Below are positions 36,962-48,781 of a stretch of 64,000 nt of DNA, piece after piece. The notes beneath the pieces are model-generated. The model saw nothing but the letters and a program-made list of their open reading frames with translations, searched no databases and was not told where the DNA came from. Each line of letters begins with the position of its first letter. The stretch's first letter is position 1. The stretch covers positions 8,253,575-8,317,574 of the forward strand of contig CM037832.1 in NCBI GenBank assembly GCA_021234535.1. Direction: 5' to 3'. The DNA comes from Stichopus chloronotus (lineage: Eukaryota > Echinodermata > Holothuroidea > Aspidochirotida > Stichopodidae). A program made the translations under genes and the position numbers.

Positions 36962-38489
36962 TGTCACGGCCGATTTAAGAATCTTTCCTGTTTTTTTTTC
37001 CTCATGCATTCCCATCGTCACTTTTAAAGACGGCGTATAATGCCAACTAGCGTAAAAGGTGAATGCACCAATCGACCGTGTAATACTCAACGTCGTTCAA
37101 TCTATGATCGAAGAGATCGGATTTCTAAAGTATAGGCCTTTCGATGTTTCCGTTTAGCCTACTTGACAGGTCTTTGAAAACCAGTCGTTTCCTCATGTTG
37201 GAAAGGCACACAGTAGAAGGTAAATCATTGCAAAGTCCATGAGAAGTTCCTTGTGGAAAGTTAACGGCTAACTATACAGGTTGAGATATAATACTATACA
37301 AAAATAATAAAGTGTGTATATTTCTTGTGGTATGCATCTGAAACTTGGTGGTCAGTGAGCCTGATCAGGGGTTACAAAAATTACATGGGTAAATGACATG
37401 GTGGAAAAATGACATGGACTGGGATGACCGATTGGGGTTCAGGGGTCGAAGAGGAGTGTCAGTATGAGAGTGCATGCGCATGCGTATGCGTGTGCCTTTG
37501 TCTGTCGGTCTGTCTGAGTGTATGTGTGCCATAAAACGTATGCACATAGTGTCGAAATTTCCTCCTCGACGTTTTAAGTACGAATATACTGGAAGAGTCT
37601 ACGTAAGCGGTGTCCTGTACACCAGTGATAAGGATGACGTAATAAGTCGAAGTCACTGTCATCTGAACACAAAACACTGTATATGCTGATTCAGCATTTC
37701 TATCCACAACAATCAGCACCGTTCAACAATCATACAACCAGTACGCTTTGGACCAAGCACGTCTGTTTACTATCCTATCACTCCTCGTACTTATCAGTCG
37801 GCCGCAGGACTGCTGTCCAACCGAATAGCCCTTGGAAGATGGGAGGTCATTGTGTACAACTGAATACACACACAGGCAAATTTTAGGAAATTTACGCATG
37901 TTAAAATTTTTACCATTTTCAGTCACAATGAATATACTGTATACCCTCACTTGACTGAATGGTATGTTCCACAAAGGGGTACACGTTTCACGCACTTGGA
38001 GTGTTTTTTCAATATTCACAATTGATATAGACATATATATTCACACGTTTGCCAGCATAATGCACGTATTAATTGTTTTGGTTTGCCATATGTCTAGGAA
38101 ACGGTGTTCACGGTTTTAAATTTTGTCAAACGGATATCCTAAAGTTGCATCTCCCCCACTTTGGTCATTTCCACTTCGAACTCAAAGGCTCATCGTCACT
38201 GGTTGTCATTTTTTATTCTTGCCGAAGGCAGGCAAGGAATCTATGCTATGGTGATGGCGTGTGAGTGTGTGTGCCTGGGACCTTGTTTTCGAGTGGGATC
38301 GAGGGCCGAAACAATAGATTTTAGGTCCTCTGTAGAAAATTTAATAGATTTCTTCGGTCTTTTCAAGATTAACAATAGACAGCCTATTGCAAAGTCAGGG
38401 TTGAGGAAGAAAAAAACAAGAGAAAGCACAATGCGGTCCTCGGAATGGATGGAAAACAAAGCTGTGCATCCATATGTGTGTATGTGTGA

Positions 38490-39510
38490 CGCCTTCTTTT
38501 GTAAACACGGTATCTCAAAAAGGGAACGGTGCTCCATCTTCAAAGTTGGTGTGTTGGTAGTCCAACATGAGTGGATGTGTTTTTCATGTAAGTCAAAGGT
38601 CATTTGAGGTCACTAGAGATTAAAGTACGAAAACCTATGAAGAGCGATATCTCAGCAACCGAATGTTGTTGGAACTTCAAACTCACATCATTAGTAGCAA
38701 CTGAAAAGAAGATGATGTCTTTCATTTTTATGGAGGTCAAAGTGTTGTTCAGATTCGAATACAATGATAACTAGTACTCGAAAATAGCAGAGTAAGTACA
38801 GCTTAGAAGGTAGTAAAGTACGGCAAGTGTCCCAATACACCAAACATGCACAGTATATAGAGACCAGAATACAAGATACAGTATGATACTGAATATAAAC
38901 TACATGTATTCACAAGCTAAAATCCACAGTATGTCCACTCCTCAAGAGAGCCAAAAACAGATTAAAAACCAGTCCTCAAAATTGTGAGAAAAATAACTAG
39001 ATCCTTGCAGCAGTGAAACTTTCAACTGATAAAAGATCAAAAGTTCAAGTCATTAACATACCAATTGTTCTTATCAGGAGCAGTCTCTCTGCCACGGTCC
39101 TTCTGAGTTCAAAAGGTTACATTTACTACAGGTTAAAGCAATACAGCATGCATACAGAGATAACTATACAGTAGGGTGACAGTTGAGTGCCTTTTTCCAA
39201 CACAAAGGTCATGTAAGGTCAATAGAGTATATTGTTTGAGAACCTTGTAAACACAGTATCTGAAGGGAAAGTTGCTAGAACTTCAAACGGTGTTGGTGTT
39301 CGTGTGTTGGTAGTCAAGTGTGAGAACATGATCCCTATATATTGTTTTGCATGGAGGTCAAAGATCATTTGAGCTCTCCAGAGCTTAGAGCATGAAACCC
39401 TATTGGGGAAGATATCTCAGCAACTGAATTAAGCTAGAACTTCCAAGTGTCAACATTGTTAGCACTTTATGAGCAGATGATGTCTGTCATTTGAATTGCA
39501 TAGATTGTTG
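38490..39510 (-). repeat. Inverted relatives of the left-end 140-bp repeat (unit B only)
   Basis: AAAGGTCATTTGAGGTCAC, GTAAACACGGTATCTCA, GATATCTCAGCAAC and ATGGAGGTCAAAG recur as two stretches of a few units each. They read as the complement of the 244-1030 repeat. They sit in sequence inserted between the unit B left end and the MXB promoter. Confidence 0.6.
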
Positions 39511-40493
39511 TTAGATAGAGTTTGGTCTTATCTTCTTTCAGTTTGTTGAACATTTATAGTCCATTTCCTAGGCCCTATCCAAACGACGACTTAACACAGC
39601 TCTTGTTGCCTTTTCTACGCGTTCAGAGAATTTCCCAATTGCCAGTAACTCCCTGTGAAAATTTACAAAGTGCTTGGCTATTTTAGTCACAGTAAACACT
39701 TCCTTGGGAGGCAAGATGTATTCCACTTTGCCTTTGATGACTCCTCAATTATAACCACAATTTGGGCTTCACTAATTCATATCAGCACTTGGTAACATAT
39801 CAGCACTTGGTAATCATCAAACCCACAAGTGATGCAGAATGTGGTCGTCATTCTTGCATTTTGTTTTTCATTTGATATGGTGCCTTCCGTTCTTCTCTGG
39901 TTGCATTTGTTTGTAAGTGATTGTGTGGGTATGAAAAAAAAAAAAGAGATGTCGGCAAGGATTCACAAAGTCCTTTGACTTTGTGGTTTTGCTACTAATT
40001 TCGTAGTAAAATTTGGTATTTTACTTTGAACGACTGTGAATACGTAACTGCTGCTTCCAGGGTCGATGAAACGGAGATGTGGCATTGTGGGATGTACGAG
40101 ACACCTTACTTGTATCCGATCCGACTCAACAGGGTCTATAAGGGAATCGAGGCACATAACCACTTTATGCCAGCTGCTCATGAATAAATGTACGATAAAG
40201 CATACACGTAATTAATGACACGCTCGTGAAGAAGAGAAGTAATTATTATGGGAATAGCGTTTCAACTCCGTGGATTGCCCACTTGATATATTTGGAGAAC
40301 GTTCTAAAGTAAGCGTCCTTCAGGAAAGGTATATTTGAAACAAACGTTTAATTCTTCTAACTGGTAGACAATTGTTGCCATATGATATTAATCACTGTTT
40401 GCACTCAGAAAAATCATACATTACGATTAAAATGTAAACCCTAGTAATAATGTTATTGAAATGATTTATTAATTAATTCGAAAATTCAAAGTT

Positions 40494-40500
40494 TATAAAA
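40494..40500 (+). promoter_or_regulatory. TATA box of MXB
   Basis: TATAAAA about 115 bp upstream of the MXB ATG, in the same aligned position as the MXA box. A start about 30 bp downstream, near CTTATCCAGCCGTATTCA, is predicted. Confidence 0.6.
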
Positions 40501-40610
40501 GTTCAATGCAATCTTATCCAGCCGTATTCACTGACCGACGGGTGGCGAAAGAGAGAACTCTCAAATCCATTGACTAAAAAATTATCTTAAGACAATTCGG
40601 TCAATTGTCA

Positions 40611-43600
40611 ATGAGGAAAATGACTTCCCGTAAACTCATCGTTTTCTTCTGGGCATTGGTTCTGATGAACGTTCTTATCGCCCTGCGACACTGTGATGGG
40701 ACCAATCGAGGACTAGATGCAAAGAAGAAGGGAAGCGCTGAAGGAACCAATGTGAGTAAAATTTTCTTTTCTGCTCTGAAATGCACCTCTTCTCACAGAG
40801 CATAATACACCGTAATTGCTTTCAAAGCCGATACATAAAGACCTCTTTTACATGATATATCTGAATATCTGTTGCTCTTTCAGAGAAATAAAAAAATATA
40901 ACGTTATCGGGTTTCATTATCATGAGATCTGTAAATTTACACGTACCGTTAGATAATCTTGGAGAATGTGCATTTCGACAAACTGTTACAGTGTGGTCAT
41001 TTTGTGATTGTTTGTTGGTCGAGAGAAATTTGGCTGCATTTTAAAGTGAATACACAAAATGCTGCCTTGTCCTTCAATCAGTAATCAACGAAAATGAACC
41101 ATGCCAACAAAAATCAAGTCTTTGCAGTCTGAAACCAGGACCTTTTTAATGGTTGCTGCTTGTAAACATTGTACTTTGCGAAAAACACCTTTGTTTGTGA
41201 GAGGTTATACTGTTGCTAAATTAATAGGCCTGAGGGGCTTTTGTGGAGGGAAAAATTATACATTTTCCTCCAATTAACTTCATTCAGATACTATTTGTTA
41301 CAACAAGAGCAGGAGGTAGTACAATTATTTGAACCATTCGTTTTCCTATAGGCCTATGTCAACTGCAGTTTATTCTATACTGAACTCAAATTTTTTTGAC
41401 CTGGGTGGGACTATGGTCCCTCATTTCCCCTGCCCCTAGGATCCTATAAATACGGAAAATGTTGCACATAAGATGCAAATATTTATGTGATTTGCGACGA
41501 CTTAAAATTTATACGTCAATGGCAAGCCGAAAATTCAAGGTTATCGACCGATAATTCAGGTAAGGTTCCGACAATCTTGTATCATCGCCAGTTTTGATAA
41601 TCTTGCATTTTTGACCGATAAACTAAGTTCATCAAACTAAATACCGTATCATCTTGGATTATCAGTCGATAATTTCGGATTCTCGACCGACAATTAAACT
41701 TTTTTATTCAAAATAACTTGAAATCTTGAAAATCATGGATTAAAATAAGGTAAAAATATTCGGATAATCTTGTATGTTCGAGTGGTATAGACCAGATTTG
41801 TCAAACTTATTTTTATCATCCTGGATTGTTAACAGATAACACCGGAATTATCAAAATATGTCGGTAATCTTGGATTCTCGACTGATTGTCTTGGATTATC
41901 AGTTCTTAATCCAATTGATTTACGCTTACTTTTGTGAGGTAATCCAAGATGGCGAACTAATATACAAAATTAATTGGAATATCTTGGATTATCGAACGAT
42001 AATCTTGATTAATCGATCGATGTCCCACCCCCCGTCAACACTGAGGGCTTTTGTTCTTTCCTTTTTTTTTTACTTTTGATAACTACACTGTCTAGATCTG
42101 CGTCTGTTGGTATATGTTATCTCTTACTACATCTGAAACTCCACCGGTAATAATTTCCGATATTTCCGGTAAAACATAAGGAAATAGAGGATTATTAGTT
42201 TATGTTCCATAATTTCAAAATACTAATTGTCAAGGTTTCTGCCTTGATCATTTCGTCACTGTGATAATAAATTAACTTATACCATTTGATATTCGTTCCA
42301 CAAACACTTTTCACATTTCCTTTTCAGAGAGAAGAGCTGAGAGAATTCAGTATCCCAAAGGTATACTGAAAAAAATGTTAAGTTCTTCCCAAAAAACGTT
42401 TATACTATTATAATACATAGTTTTTTTTAAACACATTAACGGAGATAATTATCAGTTAAATAACTCAAAAGAAATATTTCTGCAAATTGTCAAGGTTTTT
42501 ACCTTTAACATTTTTCGTCTTTCTGTGATAACAAATTAATGTATGCCATTTGACATTAGTTCCACGAACACTTTTCACATTTCCTTTTCAGAGAAAAGCA
42601 CTGCGAGAATTCTACGCCCCAAAGGTATACTAAAACAAAATGTTAATATCTTTCAAGAAACGTTCATGCCGTTAAAATACATAGTTTCTTACGCATTAAT
42701 GGAGAAAAGTATCAGTTGAATAACTCAATAGAAATATTTCTGTAACTTGTCACGGTTTCCACCTTGAACATTTTTCAATAGATATATTTTCAATTGAAAT
42801 ATTTTTATAACTTGAGATGGTGTTGATATTGTAGATGTTTCCTAAGCTGTGGGATGAAGAATAATACAGATTTACAAATAAGTGTCCATCAACTGTCAGA
42901 CACTTTCCAACGATAAAACAGCAGACCTTTTAAATTTGATTTGATTTCTTAAAATAACTACTTTTTTATGAATCGTCGGTATTTTACTTAACATACTACT
43001 TTTAAAGACACTTGCATGTTTCCTTTTTAGAGCAGACTATACAGTGGGCGCCAAGTCCCAGTATCTAGAAGCGAGGTGAATTGAAATCTTGTTAAGTACA
43101 TTCAAGAAACATTCATATATACAAGTTACAATACGTGGCTTTTCTTCTGCTTAAGGAAGATAATGGTTAAATCAATAAGTTGGAAGGAATCTTTTTTACC
43201 TTAAAGTAAAGCTCTGTGAAGAAAGGTGTCTTTTTAAATAATTCTAATGTATGTAGGTAGGAGATATGTTTGCTATTCTGTGAAATTTTCATTGACCAAA
43301 CCGTAGCAGTGCAGATTGTATTAAAAGATGAGCAGAAACTGGATTTTAATATTTACAGTTTATCAACAACTTGATAGAAACCATAGTCTCTCTTAAAAAA
43401 TGGGTTCAAGGATACACAATATTAACAGTGTGCAAGCTTATATTTTCCATCACTGTCTGTGAAACCTTTTGATAGTACAGCTTGACTTTTTACTTTTGCT
43501 TTGAAATAGCAAACCATCATTTTTACAGGAAACGTTGGTATTGTATTTTTAACTGTTGCTTTCACAGACACTTTTATGTTTCATTTTCAGTTGAAAGCCA

Positions 43601-45745
43601 ATGCGCGAAGCGAAAAAGGATTCCCCTCTTTCGGCTTGGGGTATTGAGAACCTTGTAAGTAAATAAGTAAATAGATGCCCTGTCTAAGAGTTAATTCAAT
43701 TTCCTCGGAAGACTTTAATCCTACGTGGTTTTCTGTGCGCTATTCTTCGAGTAAACCATAAGCACGTATTTTTCTTTTCATAAATTAAATTTCCAAACAT
43801 GTGTTCTAACAACAGAAAACACGGTGTAGCTAAAATTTACAAGACCAGAGAGACTTTGAAGTTTCCTGCGATCTGAGAAACATATTTATCAAAATAAAAA
43901 AAAAAAACATTCGGTACCCTACACCGGTACCCCTCAACTCACTGTGGCGTTCCAATAAGATGAAGTTCCTTTGTAAAGGAACTCTAATGGATTCCAGAAA
44001 AAAAAAATACGGTTTTCATGGATTTATTGCTGTTTTTCACCACTTCTACCCTTTGCCCTGACCCCTCCCCACTGTAATGAGAAAACTGAAGCCCAGGTGT
44101 ACCACCCTCCGCCCCCACTTTCAATGTCAAAGCAACGCCCAAAACACATCTTAAATTTGAATGAATCCCTTCCACCACACAGTGTGAGTAAGGACATTAA
44201 TTCAAGTTTAAGATATGTTTTGTACGTTCGTCTGTGGGATGTTTTATCAGTTACGTCACTTTCCACTCTTTTCTAAGTAGTTTTTCAACTACTTTTTCTC
44301 CTTTAAATTTTAGACCAGGTTCTTATATAATACAAAAAGAGAGACATAATTTGATTGTACAGTTTGCTTTAAAGATCTAAAAGTATGCGCATTCAAAGCT
44401 CTGGTGGGCTTAAATGTTGTATTGTGACATTAATTAATTTGAAGTCAATTAAAAGCTTTAAACGTCTCACACGTGACCAAAGATTTTCGAATGGAGTGAT
44501 ATTTACAGAAAGAATAGAAGAGAATTGTTTAAATACAATTTGGGGAAAGGAATGCGAAAACCGCTAAATGTGACCCAAAATTTCAGTGGGCCAAAATGCT
44601 TTCATGTGATCTTTAGTAATTCTGTATCCATCTACTGTATCATGCGCTATGTTACAAGGAGTCATTGTGTTGATATCGATAAGTTTGTGGGGATTTTGAA
44701 GGGTTATAAGACATGAAAATACGTCATTAGTCAAGTTAGTTATGGAAACGGTCTTTTTTTTTTACCCTGATTTGTACTGGTCGTGTCCGTAATGTGAACA
44801 GTGTATTGAATCGTACAATGACTCACTCATTGATCTCCCTAAGTATATATAAATAACTACCCATGCAACGTGTAGGAGAAGACGCATTTTAGCATGATCT
44901 CATAAAATGGTCCATATGACCCATTTGGACCTTGGACCTCATAATCTTTCACACTCCAAAGGCACCACTAACACAATGCATGCATACACCCATGTATAAC
45001 CTTTTTCCAAGATTTATAACTTGAGATATCCTGTAAAACAAAGTTTTCAGAGTTTTGCCCCCTATTGCCCCAGATGACCTTTAACCTCCACCAAAAACAA
45101 TAGCGCACACCCTTTCCATATGACAGACCTATACATATCCAAGTTTGAATTTCATTCAACTTTACCCTGTTGAGATAGAGAGTGCCTAAGCAAGTGTCAC
45201 AAATACATACATTCACACAATCATACATACACCCACACACGCCAACCTGAATGCATAGGTTCCTTATAGATGACTAAAATCACACACAACAATTCTACAC
45301 AGAATCTTTTTGGACAGAAAAAAAAGTGAAAACTTTAAGTCCCAGTGGCATCAACATAAACAGAACATAAACTATGGGATACCATATTTTATCAACCTCA
45401 GTGGTTCTGCCTGTATGGTATTCCATATCTTATCAACATCAATGGTTTTGTATGTATGAGATGCCATATCTTATCAACATTAATGGTTCTGCTCGTACGA
45501 CGTACAATTACCTACATCAATTGATGCATAGATAAAATTTCTTATCAATATCAATGCCTGGACATTTGTAACTTGACACAGCCTTTATTAGGCTTACACT
45601 TTTTTACCTCTTTTCTATTGAATGAAATCTCAATGACTAGTTCTATTGAAATATGTGTCAATATGTTTTTCTTTTACAGAGCGATGACCCACCCACTTAT
45701 TGGATGGAGTATATACTGAATACAAATGGAAATGTTCTTTATTAA
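40611..45745 (+). CDS. MXB: small secreted protein gene made of micro-exons (unit B)
   Basis: Exons: 40611-40751, 42328-42360 (33 nt), 42592-42624 (33 nt), 43031-43075 (45 nt), 43591-43654 (stop TGA 43645-43647) and a downstream exon at 45680. All phase 0. The product is 102 aa. It has a signal peptide (LIVFFWALVLMNVLIAL), a basic AKKKGS linker, then REELREFSIPK and RKALREFYAPK, SRLYSGRQVPVSRSE, and LKANARSEKGFPSFGLGY. The two 33-nt exons are a duplicated cassette, found once in MXA. Joining them makes an IPKRKAL dibasic site between two LREF peptides, which would suit proprotein processing. One cysteine sits near the predicted signal cleavage site. No homologous family recognised. Confidence 0.65.
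41500..42030. repeat. Array of CTTGGATTATC motifs in MXB intron 1
   Basis: Counterpart of the MXA array. It has several CTTGGATTATC copies, TAATCCAAGATGG and GATAATCTTG words. It is somewhat more decayed, but position and order are conserved. Confidence 0.75.
43790..44175. repeat. Unit B counterpart of the GGCGCTCC repeat
   Basis: Aligned with 28.3-28.72 kb (TTTCCAAACATGTGTTCTA, TGTGGCGTTCC, TGACCCCTCCCCACT). Non-coding. Confidence 0.5.
44870..45105 (-). repeat. Inverted counterpart of 29.81-30.03 kb
   Basis: Reads CATAAAATGGTCCATATG, CATTTGGACCTTGGACC, TTATAACTTGAGATATCC and GATGACCTTTAACCTCC, the reverse of the unit A segment. Confidence 0.65.
45372..45500 (+). repeat. 41-bp minisatellite, three units
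   Basis: ATGGGATACCATATTTTATC, ATGGTATTCCATATCTTATC and ATGAGATGCCATATCTTATC each start a unit ending in GTTCTGCCTGT or similar. It is the counterpart of 31345-31430, with one more unit. Confidence 0.65.
45680..45745 (+). CDS. MXB downstream exon: 3' UTR or alternative C-terminus
   Basis: TTTCTTTTACAG acceptor, then the same 66 nt and the same phase-0 frame as in unit A, ending TAA. If the 43591 exon is skipped the product would be 105 aa. Confidence 0.5.
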   Translation, partial: SDDPPTYWMEYILNTNGNVLY

Positions 45746-45999
45746 CTAACACTAGTGAAAGGTGGTGGCGGTATGGTTGATTGGACTACAGTTAATTACA
45801 GCTGTTTTGCTTAAATAACTCGAAAGTTGATTACATATTGATGTTTCTTTTCTGTGGTTCGTCGTTTCAAGGTAGGTGTATGCACTTCGCGTCCTTCATA
45901 CCGTAAGTCTACCGACTTGTCCAAGTAATTGGAATACCAATGTCGAAATGATGTCACTATGATGTCATTATCAATTCGTTGTATATATAAGCGTCACTC

Positions 46000-48550
46000 A
46001 TCTCTCTATGAGGGTGGTAAATACATGTGGCCTAACAAAGAAAGGAAATTGTAGGTCAAAGGTCAACACTCCCTTGGGGTTGCACTTAACTATTTATTTT
46101 AGAGATTTATGTTCATATATTGCCATCAGCCCTCACCAAAGTATGTTGAAAACTCAGGTTATGTTTCTTCTCAACCACTCCTACCCCCCCCCTCCAAAAA
46201 AGAGTAAATATGAAGAAAGTAAAAGCTTTGGATATTATATTGATTCAGAATGTTAGTATATGGAAGACATTTCAGTTTAATGATCCAAATAGTCAAGTGC
46301 CATAGGATTAATGTAAGTAAAATCATTGCTATAGTTCCTATCATTATAGCGGTGAACAGACTCTTCGTTTTTCCTCAGAGAAAACGGACTTCATCCTGGC
46401 TGGTATATGTCATTTTGCTCTATTATGTGTCAACAATTGCTCAGCATGTTGTTCCACAAGTGATCTGGCATAACCATAAGCTTTGTTATTTTTAGAGTGT
46501 GTCTAGAAAGGACCTCTAGATAGCCCACTGAACAGCTTCTACTCATCGACGTGGCTGACCCTGCCCCTGTATCCCAGGTAGCCCCAGGGACGGATCCAGG
46601 ATTTCTGTTTTAAGGGGGTGCATTAGATTCACCCTGCATGCAGGGAGAGTGCCTTCCTTTTGTATGATACTTACATATAAGTAATGTTCTTAATCTGGTG
46701 TGAAAGTTCCTACGCCAAAACCACGACGAGGACAGCAACAATGACACGTCTTCGATATGATATTAAAGGTACAAAAAGTGATTTTTTTTTTTTTTTGAGT
46801 AGGATGAAGCGCACCGAGGCTGTCCATCTTGTGTCCGTCACTGGCTAGCTCAGATTTACTTTCCCCTATCCCCACACGCTCATGAAATAACCTTTCTTTT
46901 ATGGTGTTGTCGATATGAGTACAGTATAAGTGTTCTCTTGTAGGTGCATCGGTATCAGTCACACTATGAATGACAAGATGTCTCCGTCTAAACAAGATAA
47001 AAAAAAGTGACATGCACAACGAAAGTACTTAACCTGGTAGTTAGTACTCAACCTGAGGCCATATAAAAGGTAAAAGTGCAATGTTAACATCGGGTATTAC
47101 GGTACGCGCTCTCTACTGCTGAAAACAAGTTTAACCTACCGAAACGCTCTCGGAAAGTGAATTTGATTGGTCACAATACGTCCTTTTATTTATTTAGTTT
47201 TGTAATTGTTATGGGTTCATTTTCTCCCCTTTTTTCTGAAATGTGCAAAGACCGCACTCGAGATGGTGCAAATTTTTCAATACTAATAACCAGGAAACAC
47301 CTATATGACAAAGTTAGGTCCTCCCCTGAGTTTGGGGTCACAAATGTCGAGCCTTTACCTGTATGTCCCATACTAATCTAAAGGTCAAAGGTCAGATAAA
47401 TAGTAAACGTTTGAGTGTAGAGTTAGTGCTCGGTACACATACTTAAGTGATAATATTATGAGAGTAAAACAACATAATTAAGAATGTAATGGAAATGTTT
47501 TGACGTCTGCGGACCGAAAGATCAAATGGGAATGGCGTAAACGAATGACCTCAGACATCCCATAGGCCTACTTTTAGTGTTGCAAGAGAGTGGCGTGTAC
47601 CACGTAGAATTCATAGTGGCGAACGTTGGAAAACCTGTCAAAAATGCAATAATTTTATAGTAGTAAAAAAAAATGTAAAAGTGATTTTTTCATTCAATTC
47701 CAAAGTTAACTATAGACTATGTTTAAAATTAAAAAATAAAGACACAAGTTCCACATCTCTGTATGGAAGTAAAGCGTGAGCAAGAAGAAAACATTGGGAT
47801 TAAGGAGAAAACTAAAGTAATTAAAACTAGTACTTGACAAAAAAAGGCAACACACTGTCTGTTTATTCAGTTCTTCACAAATCTGAGATAATCCTTTTAA
47901 GGCTAATCCGTACCGCATCTCCTCGTAACACGTAATGTTTTACCATTGCAACTTTAAGTTAAACTGAGGTTAATTCAACATGCTCAGCTTGGAAGGTTGT
48001 ATTAATTTTAGGTATATGTCCGTCAATCGTCCTCTAGTCCCCACACCATCCCCCTCCCCCTCCTCCACGCCCCAAGTGTCTGTCATTCGTTAGAGTAACT
48101 GTTTGTTTGTAATCATGGTTACCAAAGGAAAATCAGCTTATCAATTGTCGCCTTTTAAATCCCGTATAGTGTGTTGGAAGGTACTTTATTTGAAATTACG
48201 CCACCTTTAGTGAAACTTTTTCAAACTTAAACACAGCGACTGTTTCCCATTCAGAATGGCTAGGAGTTGTAAATGAAATCTCCAGTTCCACGGGCCTTAT
48301 AAGCTCCATTCAGTGTATTTGTATTAATCCATTGATGGAGGTTTAAATTTTCGAGGTTGAAATGGAGAGAGAGACTCAACTGGATGGGTATGGGTCCCTT
48401 ACCATTTTCTTTTATCTCTTTTCTGTTTCATTTCTTTTCTAGCCCCACCTAGAACTTGTTCTCACCTTACGGCTCTATCGTAGAGGAGCCACCTTTCTTC
48501 TGTTTCTTTGCATCTCATCCTCCCATAAGTTTCGTTTTTTTTTTAATTTA
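46000..48550. other. Unit B downstream region, no gene recognised
   Basis: Counterpart of 31.9-34.4 kb. Contains two perfect AGGTCAAAGGTCA sites (46053-46065, 47382-47394) and a MITE-like insertion. Open frames are short and not conserved in unit A. Confidence 0.4.
46585..46843. mobile_element. hAT-like MITE, about 259 bp, unit B only
   Basis: Left end CAGGGACGGATCCAGGAT and right end (complement) CAGTGACGGACACAAGAT match at 14 of 18 bases. Possible 8-bp target duplications GGTAGCCC and GCTAGCTC match at six of eight. Unit A lacks this sequence. No transposase. Confidence 0.5.
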
Positions 48551-48697
48551 AATCATGTCTCGAGAAGGCTTTTCCTGCCTGATAAATTATGATGAGATAA
48601 CCAGGTACACTGTCATGTTGAGAGTGTCATCTCGAGAAGAAATAAACAAGTATGATATCATCTCAGATGATTGCAGTTCCATCATTGTCATCAGTTT

Positions 48698-48781
48698 GAA
48701 TGTGCTGAGGAAATGTCTACGTGCAATCGCTGTTGTGATAGAACAATCTCTGCCTGCAGGTCTGAATTTCAATCAGTTTCT
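48698..48781 (+). other. 84-bp block identical between units (unit B copy)
   Basis: Same 84 bases as in unit A. Upstream TTGTCATCAG could be an acceptor. The open frame here starts with FECAEEM. Gene identity unknown. Confidence 0.5.

Larger units (their letters stand above)
22503..37260. repeat. Segmental tandem duplication, unit A
   Basis: Starts near CACCTGAAACTTGGTGGTCA and ends near CAAAGTCC..CCTTGTGGAAAG. It aligns collinearly with unit B (about 37,335-51,310): promoter, exons, introns and downstream blocks keep their order. Each unit has private insertions. Unit A has LINE debris at 24.2-25.1 kb, a foldback at 26.6-27.25 kb, a tandem repeat at 30-30.8 kb and a Penelope-like element at 34.4-35.3 kb. 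Identity by eye varies from about 70% to nearly 100%. Confidence 0.85.

Noticed and set aside
43591..43647. C-terminal GFPSFGLGY of MXB as a SALMFamide-type neuropeptide
   Set aside because: There is no C-terminal amidation glycine at the end of the chain. The match is only a loose FxLG, and MXA has nothing similar.
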